From: Histomonas meleagridis
Lineage: Eukaryota > Parabasalia > Tritrichomonadida > Dientamoebidae
Length of the DNA: 64,000 nt
Assembly (NCBI GenBank): GCA_020186115.1
Contig: WSYJ01000149.1
Location: forward strand, 434,001-498,000
Direction of reading: 5' to 3'
The position numbers were made by a program, and so were the translations under genes. The notes below the pieces were generated by a model that made no database searches, was not told where the DNA came from, and was given only the letters and a program-made list of their open reading frames with translations. Positions 1 through 10,955 of this stretch are shown here, piece by piece; position 1 is the stretch's first letter; every line of letters begins with the position of its first letter.

Positions 1-66
1 ATTTTCATTGATTCTTTGAACGACGCCGAGAAGCAAGTTTATCTTGCCACTGTCACTTCTAAGTAA
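1..66 (+). CDS. 3' end of an unidentified gene (partial)
   Basis: The first 66 bases read as an open frame of 21 codons ending in TAA, with the stop inside TAAAAA. The codons are richer in G and C (AAC, GAC, GCC, GAG, AAG) than the surrounding DNA, which in trichomonads usually marks a well-expressed gene. The visible tail ends in ATVTSK. The rest lies outside the window and I do not recognise the protein. Confidence 0.55.
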   Translation: MFIDSLNDAEKQVYLATVTSK

Positions 67-513
67 AAACTGGAGAATAATATAAAGCCTTGAAATCCTA
101 ACAAAAGCTTAATCAAACCACCTGCCAAAAATGAATGTGTCAGAAACAAACAACCGCTCAATAAAAATATTTTTATTTAACAGAACTAATTAATTAATCT
201 GCATATATTTCCGCATACTTAATAGAAACATTATATGGGAGATTTTTAATAAGTGATTATTCATATCTCTTTACCTGACCACGATTTAATAATTATATAT
301 CTATCATTAAATTCAAATATTATATTCAAATTAATGAAATATGAAATAATAATAATATTTCTTTTTGTTTTATCTTTGTTGTATTTTTGTTGTGATAGAA
401 AAAAGCCGGTAACATCACAAAAAGTTTCATCCATAACGTACTGCATTAAAAAAGCTCATACAAAACCAAAGCGTTATATAAAAAGTGTTGGAATACGTTA
501 ACATCATAATTAC
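67..513. other. AT-rich intergenic region
   Basis: There is no convincing gene here. An open frame at 253-501 begins with GTG, is AT-driven and shows no domain. The last 20 bases hold the promoter-proximal signal of the next gene. Confidence 0.5.
504..510 (+). promoter_or_regulatory. Inr-like element before the RhoGAP gene
   Basis: TCATAAT lies four bases before the ATG at 514. It fits the trichomonad initiator TCA(+1)Y(T/A), which normally sits within a few tens of bases of the start codon. The match is short and the assignment is inferred. Confidence 0.35.
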
Positions 514-2679
514 ATGCAAAATGATAAAAAGGGGTACTATGCATACTTTGATCAAAAAAAGCAAAGGTACTATTACCTTGATGCAGCCCTCGGAACAACA
601 ACATGGAAATATCCAGAAAATGCAATTGTTCTAGATCCTCACACCCGTAAACCATTTCCAAATCCAAATGAAGTGTCAAATTCTAAATCACCTGTTGGGT
701 CTGCTACAGAACCAAGTCCTTTTGAATCACTATCTCCGCAAGCAAATCCCATAATACAAACTAATCTTCCACCTCAACCATCACAGCCATCACAACCCCA
801 GCCTCCATCTCAATCCGTTAAGCGACCACATCCACAATTACATTATATTCCACCATCACAGCGAAATAATCCTCGATTTCAACAATTATTTCAACAATCT
901 ACCAATAACTCAGCTCCATCTCGTGACCAACAACCAGTATCCAATGAGCCAACTCCATCACTTTCACAATCACTTTCACCCCAATCCATTTCACCAATCC
1001 CATTACAAAATCAACCACCAACATTATCCTCATCAACTAACATTAGTCAACAACCACACTCAACAACAGTTACTCCTTCGTTAAAACCTCAAAGTTTTTC
1101 ATCTTCATCACCACCACCGAATGCAAATCATTCACAGTCACTTTATTCTTCATCCAATCAAAGTCAACAACCCAAAGTTTTAACATCGAATACCTCAACA
1201 AAACCATCGCAAAACCAAAGCGAAACTAATTCGATACCACAAAAACAAACGGAAACAGAACTAATGCAAACAGCCGACAACGCCAATGCTAATGCTGTTC
1301 CTCCTCCGCCTCCTCCGCCACCAATTTCTGATCAAGAGTACAAAAACGTCGTCATCGAAGTCGATCCCAAGATCAAAAACTTTGTTCCTCCTGAACAATG
1401 CGCCGCGCCAAAGCCACCGAAGCCTCCCGAGAAGACTGGCAAGCGCAAAGAGCGCCTTCCTCCGGTGTCATTTACAGATGAAATCCACAAATTTGTTTTC
1501 CGCGATTTTGCTCAGCAGCATTTCCAGAAGCAAAAAGAGCGTCGAGTTTTCCGTCGTACTAAGGTTTCATTAGACAATTTGATCACATTCCAAACGAAGC
1601 CATTAACAGCTCCTCTTTTGCAATCATTACCTGAAATGTATAAACGCGATGCGATTCGATGCTTTAACTTAATACTAAGTTACACAGGCGCAAATGGTAA
1701 AAGTAATTTATCAGCAGCATGTGAATTAGTATCGATATTATACTCGAAGGCGCCATTGATTGATGAAGTATACTTCCAAATAATGAAGCAAACGCAAGGA
1801 AACACGAGCCAAGACTGTTTAATTGCGACATATAATTTGTTTCTTATCATTGCTACGATATTTCCATCGACATTAAATAGTGAGACATGGATTAAATCGT
1901 TTTTGTCGCAACGAATGAATTATCCCGACCCGAAAATCTCCGCCACTGTAAAGTTTACGTACATTCGATTCACAGAGCGTTGTAGCATTGGGAAACAACT
2001 CGACGGAATGTTACTTCAAAACATTACAGAGATTCCTTTACATGTATACACGTCACGTAAAGTATTCGGCGTGTCATTATATGAAATCATGTGGAACCAA
2101 CGTAAGATCGATCCGAATTGTCCAATCCCATTAGTGCTATACGAAATGATCAAGAAGTTACTCGAATTAAACTGCGAAAGTCATGTCGGAATATTCCGTA
2201 TCACAGGAAGTGGGAAAGAAGTCGACCAAATGATTTGCAGAGCAAACGAAGGCGTCGAATCATTCCTTAATGATAAAGTCGATGACATCGCGTCATTACT
2301 TAAGAGTTGGGTCCGAGACTTAGCTGAACCTTTAATACCATATACATTAGTATCGAAACTAATGAAGCTGAAAGATAAGGAATATATTTCGTTTGTGAAA
2401 ACACTCCCAAAATTACATGTCGTCACTTTGGGATATTTGGTTGGTTTCTTACAACAAATGGCAAAAAATGAAAAAGTCACAAAAATGGATAAGAAAAATT
2501 TGGCAATTGTTTTCGGACCAAATATTGTACAGTCAAAAGAAATTTTGATTTATGGAAAACAAATAGCAGATTTGGGTATAAACTTTATTGCTTATCTAAT
2601 AGATAAATGGGACGTGTCACAGTATTACCCATTGGATTTGGAAAATTTCGTCAATTCGGAGGATGAAGAAGTTTGGTAG
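514..2679 (+). CDS. WW-MyTH4-RhoGAP domain protein (Vilse/ARHGAP39-like)
   Basis: This is a predicted GTPase-activating protein for Rho/Rac GTPases, acting on the actin cytoskeleton. Residues about 5-35 form a WW-like module; its second Trp is present (TTTWKYP), but the first Trp position is Tyr. Residues about 45-330 are low-complexity Pro/Ser/Gln sequence with a run of eight prolines. A MyTH4 domain spans about 350-495. The RhoGAP domain spans about 520-690 with arginine finger R562 (GIFRITGSG), the KSWVRDLAEPLIP motif and the NLAIVFGPNI helix. WW plus MyTH4 plus RhoGAP is the order of animal Vilse/ARHGAP39. The catalytic Arg is present, so activity is likely. The start at 514 directly precedes the WW module and follows an Inr-like element. 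Confidence 0.88.
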   Translation: MQNDKKGYYAYFDQKKQRYYYLDAALGTTTWKYPENAIVLDPHTRKPFPNPNEVSNSKSPVGSATEPSPFESLSPQANPIIQTNLPPQPSQPSQPQPPSQSVKRPHPQLHYIPPSQRNNPRFQQLFQQSTNNSAPSRDQQPVSNEPTPSLSQSLSPQSISPIPLQNQPPTLSSSTNISQQPHSTTVTPSLKPQSFSSSSPPPNANHSQSLYSSSNQSQQPKVLTSNTSTKPSQNQSETNSIPQKQTETELMQTADNANANAVPPPPPPPPISDQEYKNVVIEVDPKIKNFVPPEQCAAPKPPKPPEKTGKRKERLPPVSFTDEIHKFVFRDFAQQHFQKQKERRVFRRTKVSLDNLITFQTKPLTAPLLQSLPEMYKRDAIRCFNLILSYTGANGKSNLSAACELVSILYSKAPLIDEVYFQIMKQTQGNTSQDCLIATYNLFLIIATIFPSTLNSETWIKSFLSQRMNYPDPKISATVKFTYIRFTERCSIGKQLDGMLLQNITEIPLHVYTSRKVFGVSLYEIMWNQRKIDPNCPIPLVLYEMIKKLLELNCESHVGIFRITGSGKEVDQMICRANEGVESFLNDKVDDIASLLKSWVRDLAEPLIPYTLVSKLMKLKDKEYISFVKTLPKLHVVTLGYLVGFLQQMAKNEKVTKMDKKNLAIVFGPNIVQSKEILIYGKQIADLGINFIAYLIDKWDVSQYYPLDLENFVNSEDEEVW

Positions 2680-3374
2680 CGTTTGTATGGAATAAATAAA
2701 TTTTTCATAAATAATTTGTTGTTTGAATAAGATGAAAAATGTATAATTTTGATGATTCATTTCATGTTACTATAAATTATGTGAATGAAATTTACATAAA
2801 AGTAAAACTTTCGGAATCATATAAGTGTTTATTTTATTATGAAATTGTACAGTTAATTTTAAATATTTATATTGCAAAAATCAGAGTAATTTGTTTCAAG
2901 GAAATTTTGTAAATTGTGCATTTCATTCCAATGTAATTTAATTTCATTTAAGTTGAAAAAAGCAAAACATTAATTTTTGTTACTTACATTTCTATTTGTT
3001 AAATGTATAATTAAAATAAAAGAAACAGAAAGCAAAAACGAACATATTATACAGAATCATCTTGGGAAAGGTTTTATATATAACTTAACATTTTTTTCCA
3101 ATGAGTTTATTGGAACTTTAATCTCTAAATTAAATAACATTACTAAAATCATAAAAATAACTATGATTTTAATGTTTATTTTCGTTAATGTTAATCATTT
3201 TGAAAAAGAAACGGATAGAAATAAAAACAAAAACCCAAAACAATGTTTTAATTCAAATATTAACAATAACAATTTTTCATTAGTAACAAAAAATAAAATT
3301 AAAAAGTTTTCATAAATGAATTTTTTCGTTATTCAAACATAAGAAGGAATAATTAAAATAAAATAAAATCGAAC
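2680..3374. other. AT-rich intergenic region
   Basis: There are 695 bases without a supported gene. A 112-codon frame at 2977-3315 starts with TTG and is Asn/Lys/Ile low-complexity, so I treat it as chance. Confidence 0.5.
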
Positions 3375-5301
3375 ATGAGTGATATTATACTTCCAACAGG
3401 TAAAGAGAAAATTGATCGAAGAAATTGGGGTCAATATCGAAATCCAGGTGATATTTATAATATGAATTTTCATGATATTTTTGGTAGTATAATATTTCTT
3501 ATATTTTTTATATTATTAATATTATTATTAATATTTGGAATTTTAAAAGGGAAACCTTTGTTATTATTTCAATCATGGGATGAAAATGGGAATTATTGTG
3601 GGATTGATAATCATAAATTAATTAATAAAATTCATAATTATAATTCAACGAGATTTCAACTTTATAATTTTCTTGAATATCCTTATTTATTATTTAGTTT
3701 ACCACGAAATAATGGGAAAGAATATGAAAGAATCGGTGAACATCAATATTGTGTTAAAAAAATGTCCAACATTAAATACTTTTGAAGAAGCGATCACAGA
3801 TTCATGTAAAGATTCGATTCGAATTTGTCCTTCATATTTTAATCAAGAACAACGTATTCAAGAACGTAAGAAAGGAGGTAAATGTATTTGCCCTTATCCT
3901 ACACAACAAATATTAAATCGTTGTATTCCAATTCTTAATGAAAGTATTAAAAATCATTTTATAAATTTTATTCCAGGTTTAAATCAAAATATAATTTCAT
4001 TTATTAAATTATGGTTACCAATTTTATTATCTTCATTTTTATCAATTATTATATCATTCTTATTTATATATTTATTAAAATATTTTACAAATTTCTTTAT
4101 TTATTTTATATGTTTTATGTTTCCTTTAATATTTATATGTTTTGGAATATTATTTTATATTTATAATGATAATAATGATAATAATGATAATAATAATAAT
4201 AAATATTATTATAAATATATTCCTTATATATTTTGGTGTATTGGAATTATTATATTATTAATTATAGTATTTTTAATAGATAAACTTAATAAAACTATTA
4301 AAATTATTGAAATTTCATCACGTGCAACTATTTCAAATATAATTTCATTTTTTATACCTTTTATTTCATTAATATTAATATTAATTTTTTATTTAATAAT
4401 TATTTTATCTTCAATTTTTAATTATACATCAAATGATTTTATTATTAAATATAAAAATAATAAATTATATTTAAGTTATTTATTTAATGATATTATTAAA
4501 TATATATTAATATATAATTTCTGTTATTTTATATTTATCACGATTCATTTATATTTTATTAATTTTTATTCAATCTCTTCATCTATTGTTTATTGGTATT
4601 TTAATCAAAATATTTCAAATATATGTAATTTTAAATGTTTTTATGGATTTTATTTATCTTTTACTAAATCACTTGGAACTATTACATATTCAACTATAAT
4701 TATTATTCCTTTTTATTTATTAATTATAATATTAAATTTTATTGAACAAAGAATTAAAAAGAATTCATTAAATATTAGTAAATTTATTATAATTTTAATG
4801 AAATGTTTAACATGTTGTCTTTATATTTTTGAAAAATTTCTTCGTTATATTAATCGAATCCTTTTTACAATATCACAAATTTATAATAGTTCATGGTATA
4901 AAAGTATTAAAATTTCATCAAAAATATTATTTAATGATATTTTATTAACAATATCTTTAAATGGGATTACAAATTTTATCATATTTTCTTTAAAAATTGT
5001 TACATCAGGAATTAATACATTTTTCTTCTTTTTATATATTAAATTTATAATAAAAGATTTTATTCATGATTGGATTTTATCATTATTTATCATATTTATA
5101 TTAAGTTATTTATTTTGTTCATTTGTATTTGGAATGTTAAATAATATAATTGATATTATATTTGTTTGTTATCAAAGTGATATTCATTTAACTAAGAAAG
5201 GAATTAAAAGAGAAATGTATATCAATATTGAATCAAAACAATTGATAGAAAGTTTAAAACAAGTTGAAATGAATAAAAATAAAGAAGAACACTCAGAATA
5301 A
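3375..5301 (+). pseudogene. Choline-transporter-like (CTL/SLC44) protein, one frameshift
   Basis: This is a multi-pass membrane protein of the CTL family. The first frame (3375-3785) carries an N-terminal membrane segment (residues about 35-58) and the Cys-containing ectodomain (NYCGIDN, EYPYLLF, YCVKK). The second frame (to 5301) continues with KKCPTLNTF, more ectodomain cysteines and about nine hydrophobic segments. Together they span about 642 codons, the usual size of CTL proteins. The break is one extra base in the A7 run at 3756-3762; with six A the Cys-rich CVKKCP motif is continuous. Nothing else is damaged, so an assembly overcall is more likely than real loss. Asn codons form an AAT-rich microsatellite near 4165-4200. 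Substrate is unknown. Confidence 0.75.
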
Positions 5302-5622
5302 TATTAATAAAAACATGATAATCTTTATTTTATTTAATTTTTTATATGTGGTAACACTCACAAGAAATGAAAATATTTTGTTAAAAAAAAAAATAGTTTT
5401 CGAATAATATGTGATTTGTTTATAACTTCTTTTGAAAACTTTTACTTTAGATATAATATATTAGTTGCAATATGTGAATCATTTTATTCACTTTCATTTT
5501 ACATTTTCCCTAATATTCCTTTTAATAATTCCTTGTTATGAAAAAAAAAAAAAAAAAAAAAAATACTTTTTCAAAGTTTATTTTTTAAATAAAATAATAT
5601 CCGCATTTGTTTTTCTTTAATT
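5302..5622. other. Intergenic region with A23 homopolymer
   Basis: This lies between the convergent transporter and LRR genes. It contains an uninterrupted run of 23 A at 5541-5563 and no gene. Confidence 0.6.
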
Positions 5623-7573
5623 TTATGTTTCAGATTTATTTTCATTTTTGATATGTTTTCGTTTTGTTCTTATTCGTTTCCGAATTTTAATTGGACGTTT
5701 TTCATTTTCTTTTGTTTCAATTTCAGTTTTAATGTTTTGAAATATTTCTTTTAGTTCTTCTTTCTTTTCATTGTAATTAATTTTCGATATTTTGATTTGT
5801 GTTTTAAGATTTTCAAGTTCATTAAATGTTTTCATCTTTTCATTGTTAATTTGTGATTCAATGTTAGCTAATTGTTTCATAACAGTACTTAAATTTTTAG
5901 ACGTTTCCAAAAGTTCTTTGGAAATTATCGAATGTTCACTTTCTTTCGTTTCAAATTCATTTTCAATTTGATCCGTTTTTGAATTCGCTTCTTCATTAAA
6001 CGCAAAACATTTGTTATTCAAATCTTCTTGTTTCATCTCAAGTTCTTTTAAATGTTGAAATTTGTTTTCTTGAACATTTTCATTTTGGTTTTTCTTCGTT
6101 TCAAGTTCTTCTTGCAGAATTTCGATGTTTTTTCGTTCTTCTTTAATATATTTATTAATTTCAGTTAATTTTTTTTCTTTCTTTTCAATGTTTTCAATTT
6201 CTTGAATTTGTTTCTTCTTTTCATTTGTGTTATATTTTTGCAAATTATATGAAATTCGTTTTTGAATTTCTTTTACACATTTATAATTAATGTTATTAAA
6301 GTCAAATAAACATGAAATAAAATTAGAATTATCACAAAGCGCTTTTTCGATCATCATTCCATTTTGAATTAGATTGTTTTTAACAGATATTTTTTGGAAT
6401 TGTTTTGACTTCCCAATCGCTTCAAACAATTCTTTCGCACCTTTATCACCAAATTCACAAAGTTCAACATCAATATATTTAAGATTCGGATGTTGAACAA
6501 TCGATTTCGCAATTTCAATTATACCCTCATCATGCAAAGGATTATTAGCTAAAAGTAATGATTTCAATGTTTTATTAGGGAAAAATTCTCTTAAGAAATC
6601 ATTTATTCCATTCGTATCAATTAAACAACTACAAACGTTTAATGTTTCGATTGTGTTATTATAACTTAAAGCAGATCCAATAGCAGAGATTCCTCTTCCA
6701 TATAAAGCGTTACGTGATATATTGAAATTACGTATGGATTTATTGGATGCAAGTTGTGGAACAAGCGATGTAGTAAATCGTTGCGTTATTTCATTGTTCG
6801 ATATATTAAGTTCTTCGATTATATTATTATTAGTCAAAAAAATTAATAAAATATGGAGATGTGTCATCACGAAAATGATTATTAGAAAGATCAAGACTGA
6901 CAATGCCTGTGCCGATAAGACTGGAAAGAATAAAATTTACGCCTTTGGATGTAAGATTATTGTTGGAAAGATTTAGAAATCGAAGAGTTTTGTTGTGCGA
7001 AAGTCCATGACTGAGAATTGAGGCATGATCAGATGTAAGATCTGTCATAGAAAGATTCACTTCAGAGAGAACTGTGTTGTGAAAAAGCATAGAACTTAAT
7101 GAATTAGATGCTTCAACACCTATCGAATTTCGTGTAGATGTATTCGTGCTACTAATGTCAAGATGAATAAGAGTCTTATTATCAATTAGAGATTTAAATA
7201 TATGTGACATTCCAGAATCTCTGATTTTATTCGATGAAATGTCTAATGATATAATTGAATGATTTTGTTGAAGAATTTTTGATATTTCAATTGCGCCTTC
7301 ATCTCCAAGTGAATTATTGGGGAGAACAATAACTTTGAAGTTTGAATGTGTTAAAATTATCTTTGATATTACTTTAATAGTTTGAGGACCAATACCTAAT
7401 CCGTCAAATTGAAATGTTTTATGTTTTGTTTCTTTTTTATGATGATTCTGATATCGAATAAAACTTTTTTTTGAGAATTCGCAATTAGAATCTTGTGACT
7501 TTGCAATAAAAATCTGTTTGAGTTCTTGTTTAGAAATTGGGGCATCAATTAAATTTTCATCAGGTTTTTCCAT
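5623..7573 (-). pseudogene. Leucine-rich repeat (RNI-type) plus coiled-coil protein, one frameshift
   Basis: The gene is read from ATG at 7571-7573 (MEKPDEN) and spans about 650 codons. The N-terminal two thirds are ribonuclease-inhibitor-type LRRs (repeats of the form LDLSNNxxxDxG, LDISSNKIRDSGM). The C-terminal third is a Glu/Lys-rich coiled coil, and the protein ends in a very basic Arg/Lys tail. Two frames overlap at 6830-6903. Removing one base from the A7 run at 6836-6842 (T7 in the mRNA sense) joins SPYFINF to LTNNNIIEELNISNNE, a regular LRR spacing. It is probably an intact scaffold protein with a consensus error. The cellular role is unknown. Confidence 0.7.
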
Positions 7574-7872
7574 TGAGTAAAAACCCAAAACCCAGAAAAG
7601 ATATTTTAAACGTTCTTTTTATCCAAAAACAAAAAATTCCAATCAACACACTAAAACCCATAAAAAAAAAAAGCATTATACGCATTTCAATAGTTTCCTG
7701 AATAAAACAAATGTTTATCCATAAAGAATCAATATATTAACTTATACCTAATAATGAACAAAACGATTAATCATAATTTATCCTAAAAATAAAAGAAAAT
7801 CGAAAAACAAAAAAGAGCAAAAGTCTTCACTTTAACAAAAATATTAAATTTAAGAATTTCAAGATAAGATAT

Positions 7873-8472
7873 TTAACAGCAACGTTTTTCCGTTGGTTCA
7901 TTTGTCATAAGGATCGAGCTAAATTGAATTGTTTGGTTTCCAATGCACATTTTAACCAATTCATTGAATGCTTCATTAATATTTCTTCCATCTAATGCCG
8001 ATGCAAGAAAATGCTTTTCGATATGATGTGTTTCAGCAAATGACTGTGCATCTTGATAAGTACTTTTTTCATATGGTAAGTCAGCTTTGTTACCAATTAA
8101 TAAAATAGGGATGTTATCGTAATTTGGCAATGATACAAGAGAAGTAAACTCTTCGTACCAATAAGAAAGTGGTTCAACACTTTGTGGGTTAGAAACATCG
8201 TAAACCAGAATACAACCATCAGTTCCACGGTAATAATTTGGTGCAACAGCACGATGTCTTTCAGAGCCAGATGTATCCCAAACATTAACTGTGCATTTAA
8301 CACCATCCAATTCGATGGTTTTGGAAAGAAAACTGAATCCAATTGTTGCTTGATAAGATTTGTCGAAAGTTCCATTGACAAAACGTTCTATCATACTTGT
8401 TTTACCAACAAAGTGTTCACCAATAAGAGTTAGTTTTAGTGAAATTTCTTTCAATTCGCCTTTTTCCACCAT
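7873..8472 (-). CDS. Rab-family small GTPase
   Basis: This 199-residue Ras-superfamily GTPase should direct vesicle traffic. The P-loop GEHFVGKTS has K24; switch I has T43 in QATIG; the switch II motif is WDTSGSE; the base-specificity motif NKAD and the SA loop (LASALD) are present. It ends in KRCC, the double-Cys geranylgeranylation signal of Rabs. The catalytic Gln of WDTAGQE is Ser here (residue 70), which predicts low intrinsic GTP hydrolysis. The coding strand reads TTCTCA just before the ATG, a possible Inr. The subfamily cannot be fixed by eye. Confidence 0.9.
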   Translation of the reverse strand: MVEKGELKEISLKLTLIGEHFVGKTSMIERFVNGTFDKSYQATIGFSFLSKTIELDGVKCTVNVWDTSGSERHRAVAPNYYRGTDGCILVYDVSNPQSVEPLSYWYEEFTSLVSLPNYDNIPILLIGNKADLPYEKSTYQDAQSFAETHHIEKHFLASALDGRNINEAFNELVKMCIGNQTIQFSSILMTNEPTEKRCC

Positions 8473-8743
8473 TGAGAACCTGTGCGGTTACTTGCGAATG
8501 TAAAGTTTTCTTTTTTCTATAGAAAATTTCGTCCTGTTTTTTGGGCAAATGGAATAAAACAAGTTCAAAGGGCACATGAATATATTTTAATTCTTTGAAA
8601 ACAAAACAATTCATTAAACATTTAATAATGATAATACAGAAATTAAATGATTACTAAATTTACAATTGATCTGATACTAAAAAAAAAAAAAAATAATAAT
8701 AATATTGAAGGCCCACTAAAGTTTATTTCGCTTGTGTGTATGT

Positions 8744-8917
8744 TTAGTCATATTTCTTAAAACCAAGAAGACCCGCACGTTCACGGAAGCATCGGCGGCA
8801 CATGTTAATTCCATAGCTACGAATAACACCACGACGGCGTTGGCAGCAGCGGCATCCACGATCGAAAGAACCTTTTGCGTGTTCACGGTTGTGTTTTGGT
8901 ACAAAGTTTGCTGGCAT
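8744..8917 (-). CDS. RPS29: 40S ribosomal protein uS14 (RPS29)
   Basis: A 57-residue protein of the small ribosomal subunit near the decoding head. It begins [20 protein letters not shown] and contains the zinc-binding pattern CRCC at residues 22-25 and CRRC at about 40-43, the [10 protein letters not shown] signature (YGLNMCRQCF in animals) and the C-terminal LGFKKYD resembling IGFIKLD. Codons are GC-rich compared with neighbours, as expected for a ribosomal protein. The stop is TAAA on the coding strand. Two longer frames over this DNA on either strand are shadows. Confidence 0.95.
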   Translation of the reverse strand: MPANFVPKHNREHAKGSFDRGCRCCQRRRGVIRSYGINMCRRCFRERAGLLGFKKYD

Positions 8918-9042
8918 TAGCAAAAAGGAAGACCATAACCGAAAAACCGTTATTTATTGAATAGTTTATTCACATCGCACAGAAGACTTCCAAAAAATGA
9001 TGATACCATTCTCCGAGGCTTCACATAGAAATGAACTGTTAA

Positions 9043-9795
9043 ATGTTAATTAACATCACATTTAATAAAAAATTGGTATTAAATTTAGCAAATGCATTTG
9101 TTTTGAATTTGAGAATTTTTAGTCCATATATGAAATGTGATATGAAATTCAATAAGCTGATGAATGATGAAGAAGAAATGAATAACATCTTTTTCAGAAA
9201 CGATCAGTTTCTAAAAGAACAAAACCTTACTGTAGCAAATGTTCTTCAGTATTTTTCAACTAGTGATTTTTATGATACAACATCAATTAATGAAGTTTTA
9301 AAAATGCAAAATAGATCAATGGATCAACTTGACAAAACAGATGGAATTTCATTTAGACTTAGCTATGTTGAGCAACCACGAGGGCTAAGTCTTCAGAAGG
9401 AAAACCTAAGTGATCCGAATTATTCAGCAATTATTATTTGTCCAGGTCTTGCAATAATTGACAAAATACAAAGGGAAGGTGGAGAGGATTCATTGCTTGC
9501 CAAGTACTATATTGTTGATGGTTCAATTTATCAAGCTCCTGACATATATACAATTCTCTCTGTTCGAATTCGTTCTGCTATGTTCCACTTACAAGAAGCA
9601 GTACACGAAGTAAGAGAAATGTTTAAATGGAACCCAGAAACAGGTTTCCGCAAAAAGTTAGCAGCAGATGAAACAGAAATCCTTTACACATTCCACACAT
9701 CCGAGTTAGACGAACTCAAGCAAGAGCTTCCGGATGACTTCAAGCTCCAAAACAGTCTATTAGATTCTTTGTTAGCGGAAATTGGAATTTCATAA
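9043..9795 (+). CDS. MED6: Mediator complex subunit 6 (MED6)
   Basis: MED6 is a head-module subunit of Mediator, linking regulators to RNA polymerase II. The MED6 core is clear: VLQYFSTSDFYDTTSINEVL, the LDKTDGISFRL segment, then YYIVDGSIYQAPDIYTILSVR followed by a helix with SAMFHLQEAV. These match the family's DYFSxxxFYDxxxxNE and DYYIIxGxIYQAPD elements in the same order. The first about 33 residues are hydrophobic and not family-like, so the true start may be the ATG at 9142 or 9160. The C-terminal about 50 residues are lineage-specific. Confidence 0.88.
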   Translation: MLINITFNKKLVLNLANAFVLNLRIFSPYMKCDMKFNKLMNDEEEMNNIFFRNDQFLKEQNLTVANVLQYFSTSDFYDTTSINEVLKMQNRSMDQLDKTDGISFRLSYVEQPRGLSLQKENLSDPNYSAIIICPGLAIIDKIQREGGEDSLLAKYYIVDGSIYQAPDIYTILSVRIRSAMFHLQEAVHEVREMFKWNPETGFRKKLAADETEILYTFHTSELDELKQELPDDFKLQNSLLDSLLAEIGIS

Positions 9796-10325
9796 TTAAA
9801 ATAAAAATTGATTTAATAACTATGCGTTTCTATTTCATAAGCAATCATTTTCCCCCTTTGGACCTTTATATGTTATTATAAAACAATTTGATTTTATCAA
9901 ATTGATTATTATTGATAACAAATTTTTTATTAATGAGAGTGTGTTATAATTCATTTAAATCATTTAATGCATTCTCTTCGATAGGCCAGTAAGTTTAAAT
10001 CCCATATTTACTTTGATGTAATATCTTTATTATGAATTAAAATAATTGGAAAAAATGTATTTCAGATAATTAAAAATTAAGTAATTTATAATATATGTTT
10101 AATATATCAATATCAGCAGAAATATTTAAATTTTATATTATGATAAATTACATCTATTTGTTATTTATTAAAACAAGTATTAAATAAAATGTTCTTTTTT
10201 AACATAAAGAATGCATTTTAATTACACTGAATTGCTTGAAACAAGTAATCTTTCTTTTAATTTTTCTCCATAACTTTTTCATAGGAAAATAATCGTCTTG
10301 GTCACCAGAAAATTTTTTCAAATTC
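9796..10325. other. AT-rich intergenic region
   Basis: About 530 bases without an open frame of note. A short inverted repeat (TTTATCAAATTGATTATTATTGA region near 9893-9915) is ordinary for such AT content. Confidence 0.4.
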
Positions 10326-10628
10326 ATGAGTTTTCGAAATCTCCCAAAAAATAAAATACCTTTGATGCGTGGTCTTGAAAGTGATGATGATACATCTTCA
10401 TCATATGAATATAGCGAAGAACCTAAAAATGAATTTTATGAAACAAGTAGTTCATCAATGTCGACATTTTTACCGCTGAGAAATCCCGTCTTCCCGTCAG
10501 CACAACCAGAAATTTCAGATGTTAATTCAGCGTTTTCACAGAGAGCACTTGAACTTCTTCAAACAAACCAAAAGTATCCAAATCCAACAAAAAGATTACT
10601 TGCAATATGGGGAAAATTGTACTCTTGA
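10326..10628 (+). CDS. Small hypothetical protein, acidic/Ser-rich
   Basis: A 100-residue frame with ATG and balanced composition. The N-terminus is basic; then comes an acidic and serine-rich stretch (ESDDDTSSSYEYSEE); the C-terminus (AFSQRALELLQTNQKYP) is helical. It is unlike the AT-driven chance frames nearby. No family is recognised. Confidence 0.5.
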   Translation: MSFRNLPKNKIPLMRGLESDDDTSSSYEYSEEPKNEFYETSSSSMSTFLPLRNPVFPSAQPEISDVNSAFSQRALELLQTNQKYPNPTKRLLAIWGKLYS

Positions 10629-10955
10629 AAATTAGGTATCTGTTCATATTACGTTCTTTGTATTTACCTTAATTGATCATTGTTGATCAATTAATTCATA
10701 TGTAAATATAAATATTATATAATCTTTATACCACTTGAATAGCACTGACTTTTAAATTGAATGTTTTTAACCAAACTTTAAAAAATTAATAAAATTTGCA
10801 AAATTATATACTTTATTTTTTCATTATTTTTAAACTTCATCAAATTATTTGTATCTTCTTTACAATATTATTGTGGTTTGTTTTTATCTAAAATGGGGAA
10901 GTGTGTCATAACAAAAATACGTTAGCATTTGACGTTAAGGTTCTTGTAAAAATGA
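10629..10955. other. AT-rich intergenic region
   Basis: About 330 bases with no gene. TTGATCATTGTTGATCAA at 10672-10689 is an imperfect palindrome, possibly the 3' end of the preceding transcript. Confidence 0.4.

Noticed and set aside
253..501. 82-codon open frame before the RhoGAP gene
   Set aside because: It starts with GTG, is AT-driven, and overlaps the promoter region of the next gene.
2977..3315. 112-codon open frame
   Set aside because: It starts with TTG and is Asn/Lys/Ile low-complexity with no domain or upstream signal.
3756..3762. Programmed frameshifting at the A7 run of the transporter
   Set aside because: The same plus-one pattern is seen at unrelated T and C runs, and the BspA pair shows it varies between near-identical copies, which favours consensus error.
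8716..8920. Two 62-codon frames on opposite strands
   Set aside because: Both are shadows of the RPS29 gene, which has clear homology in another frame.
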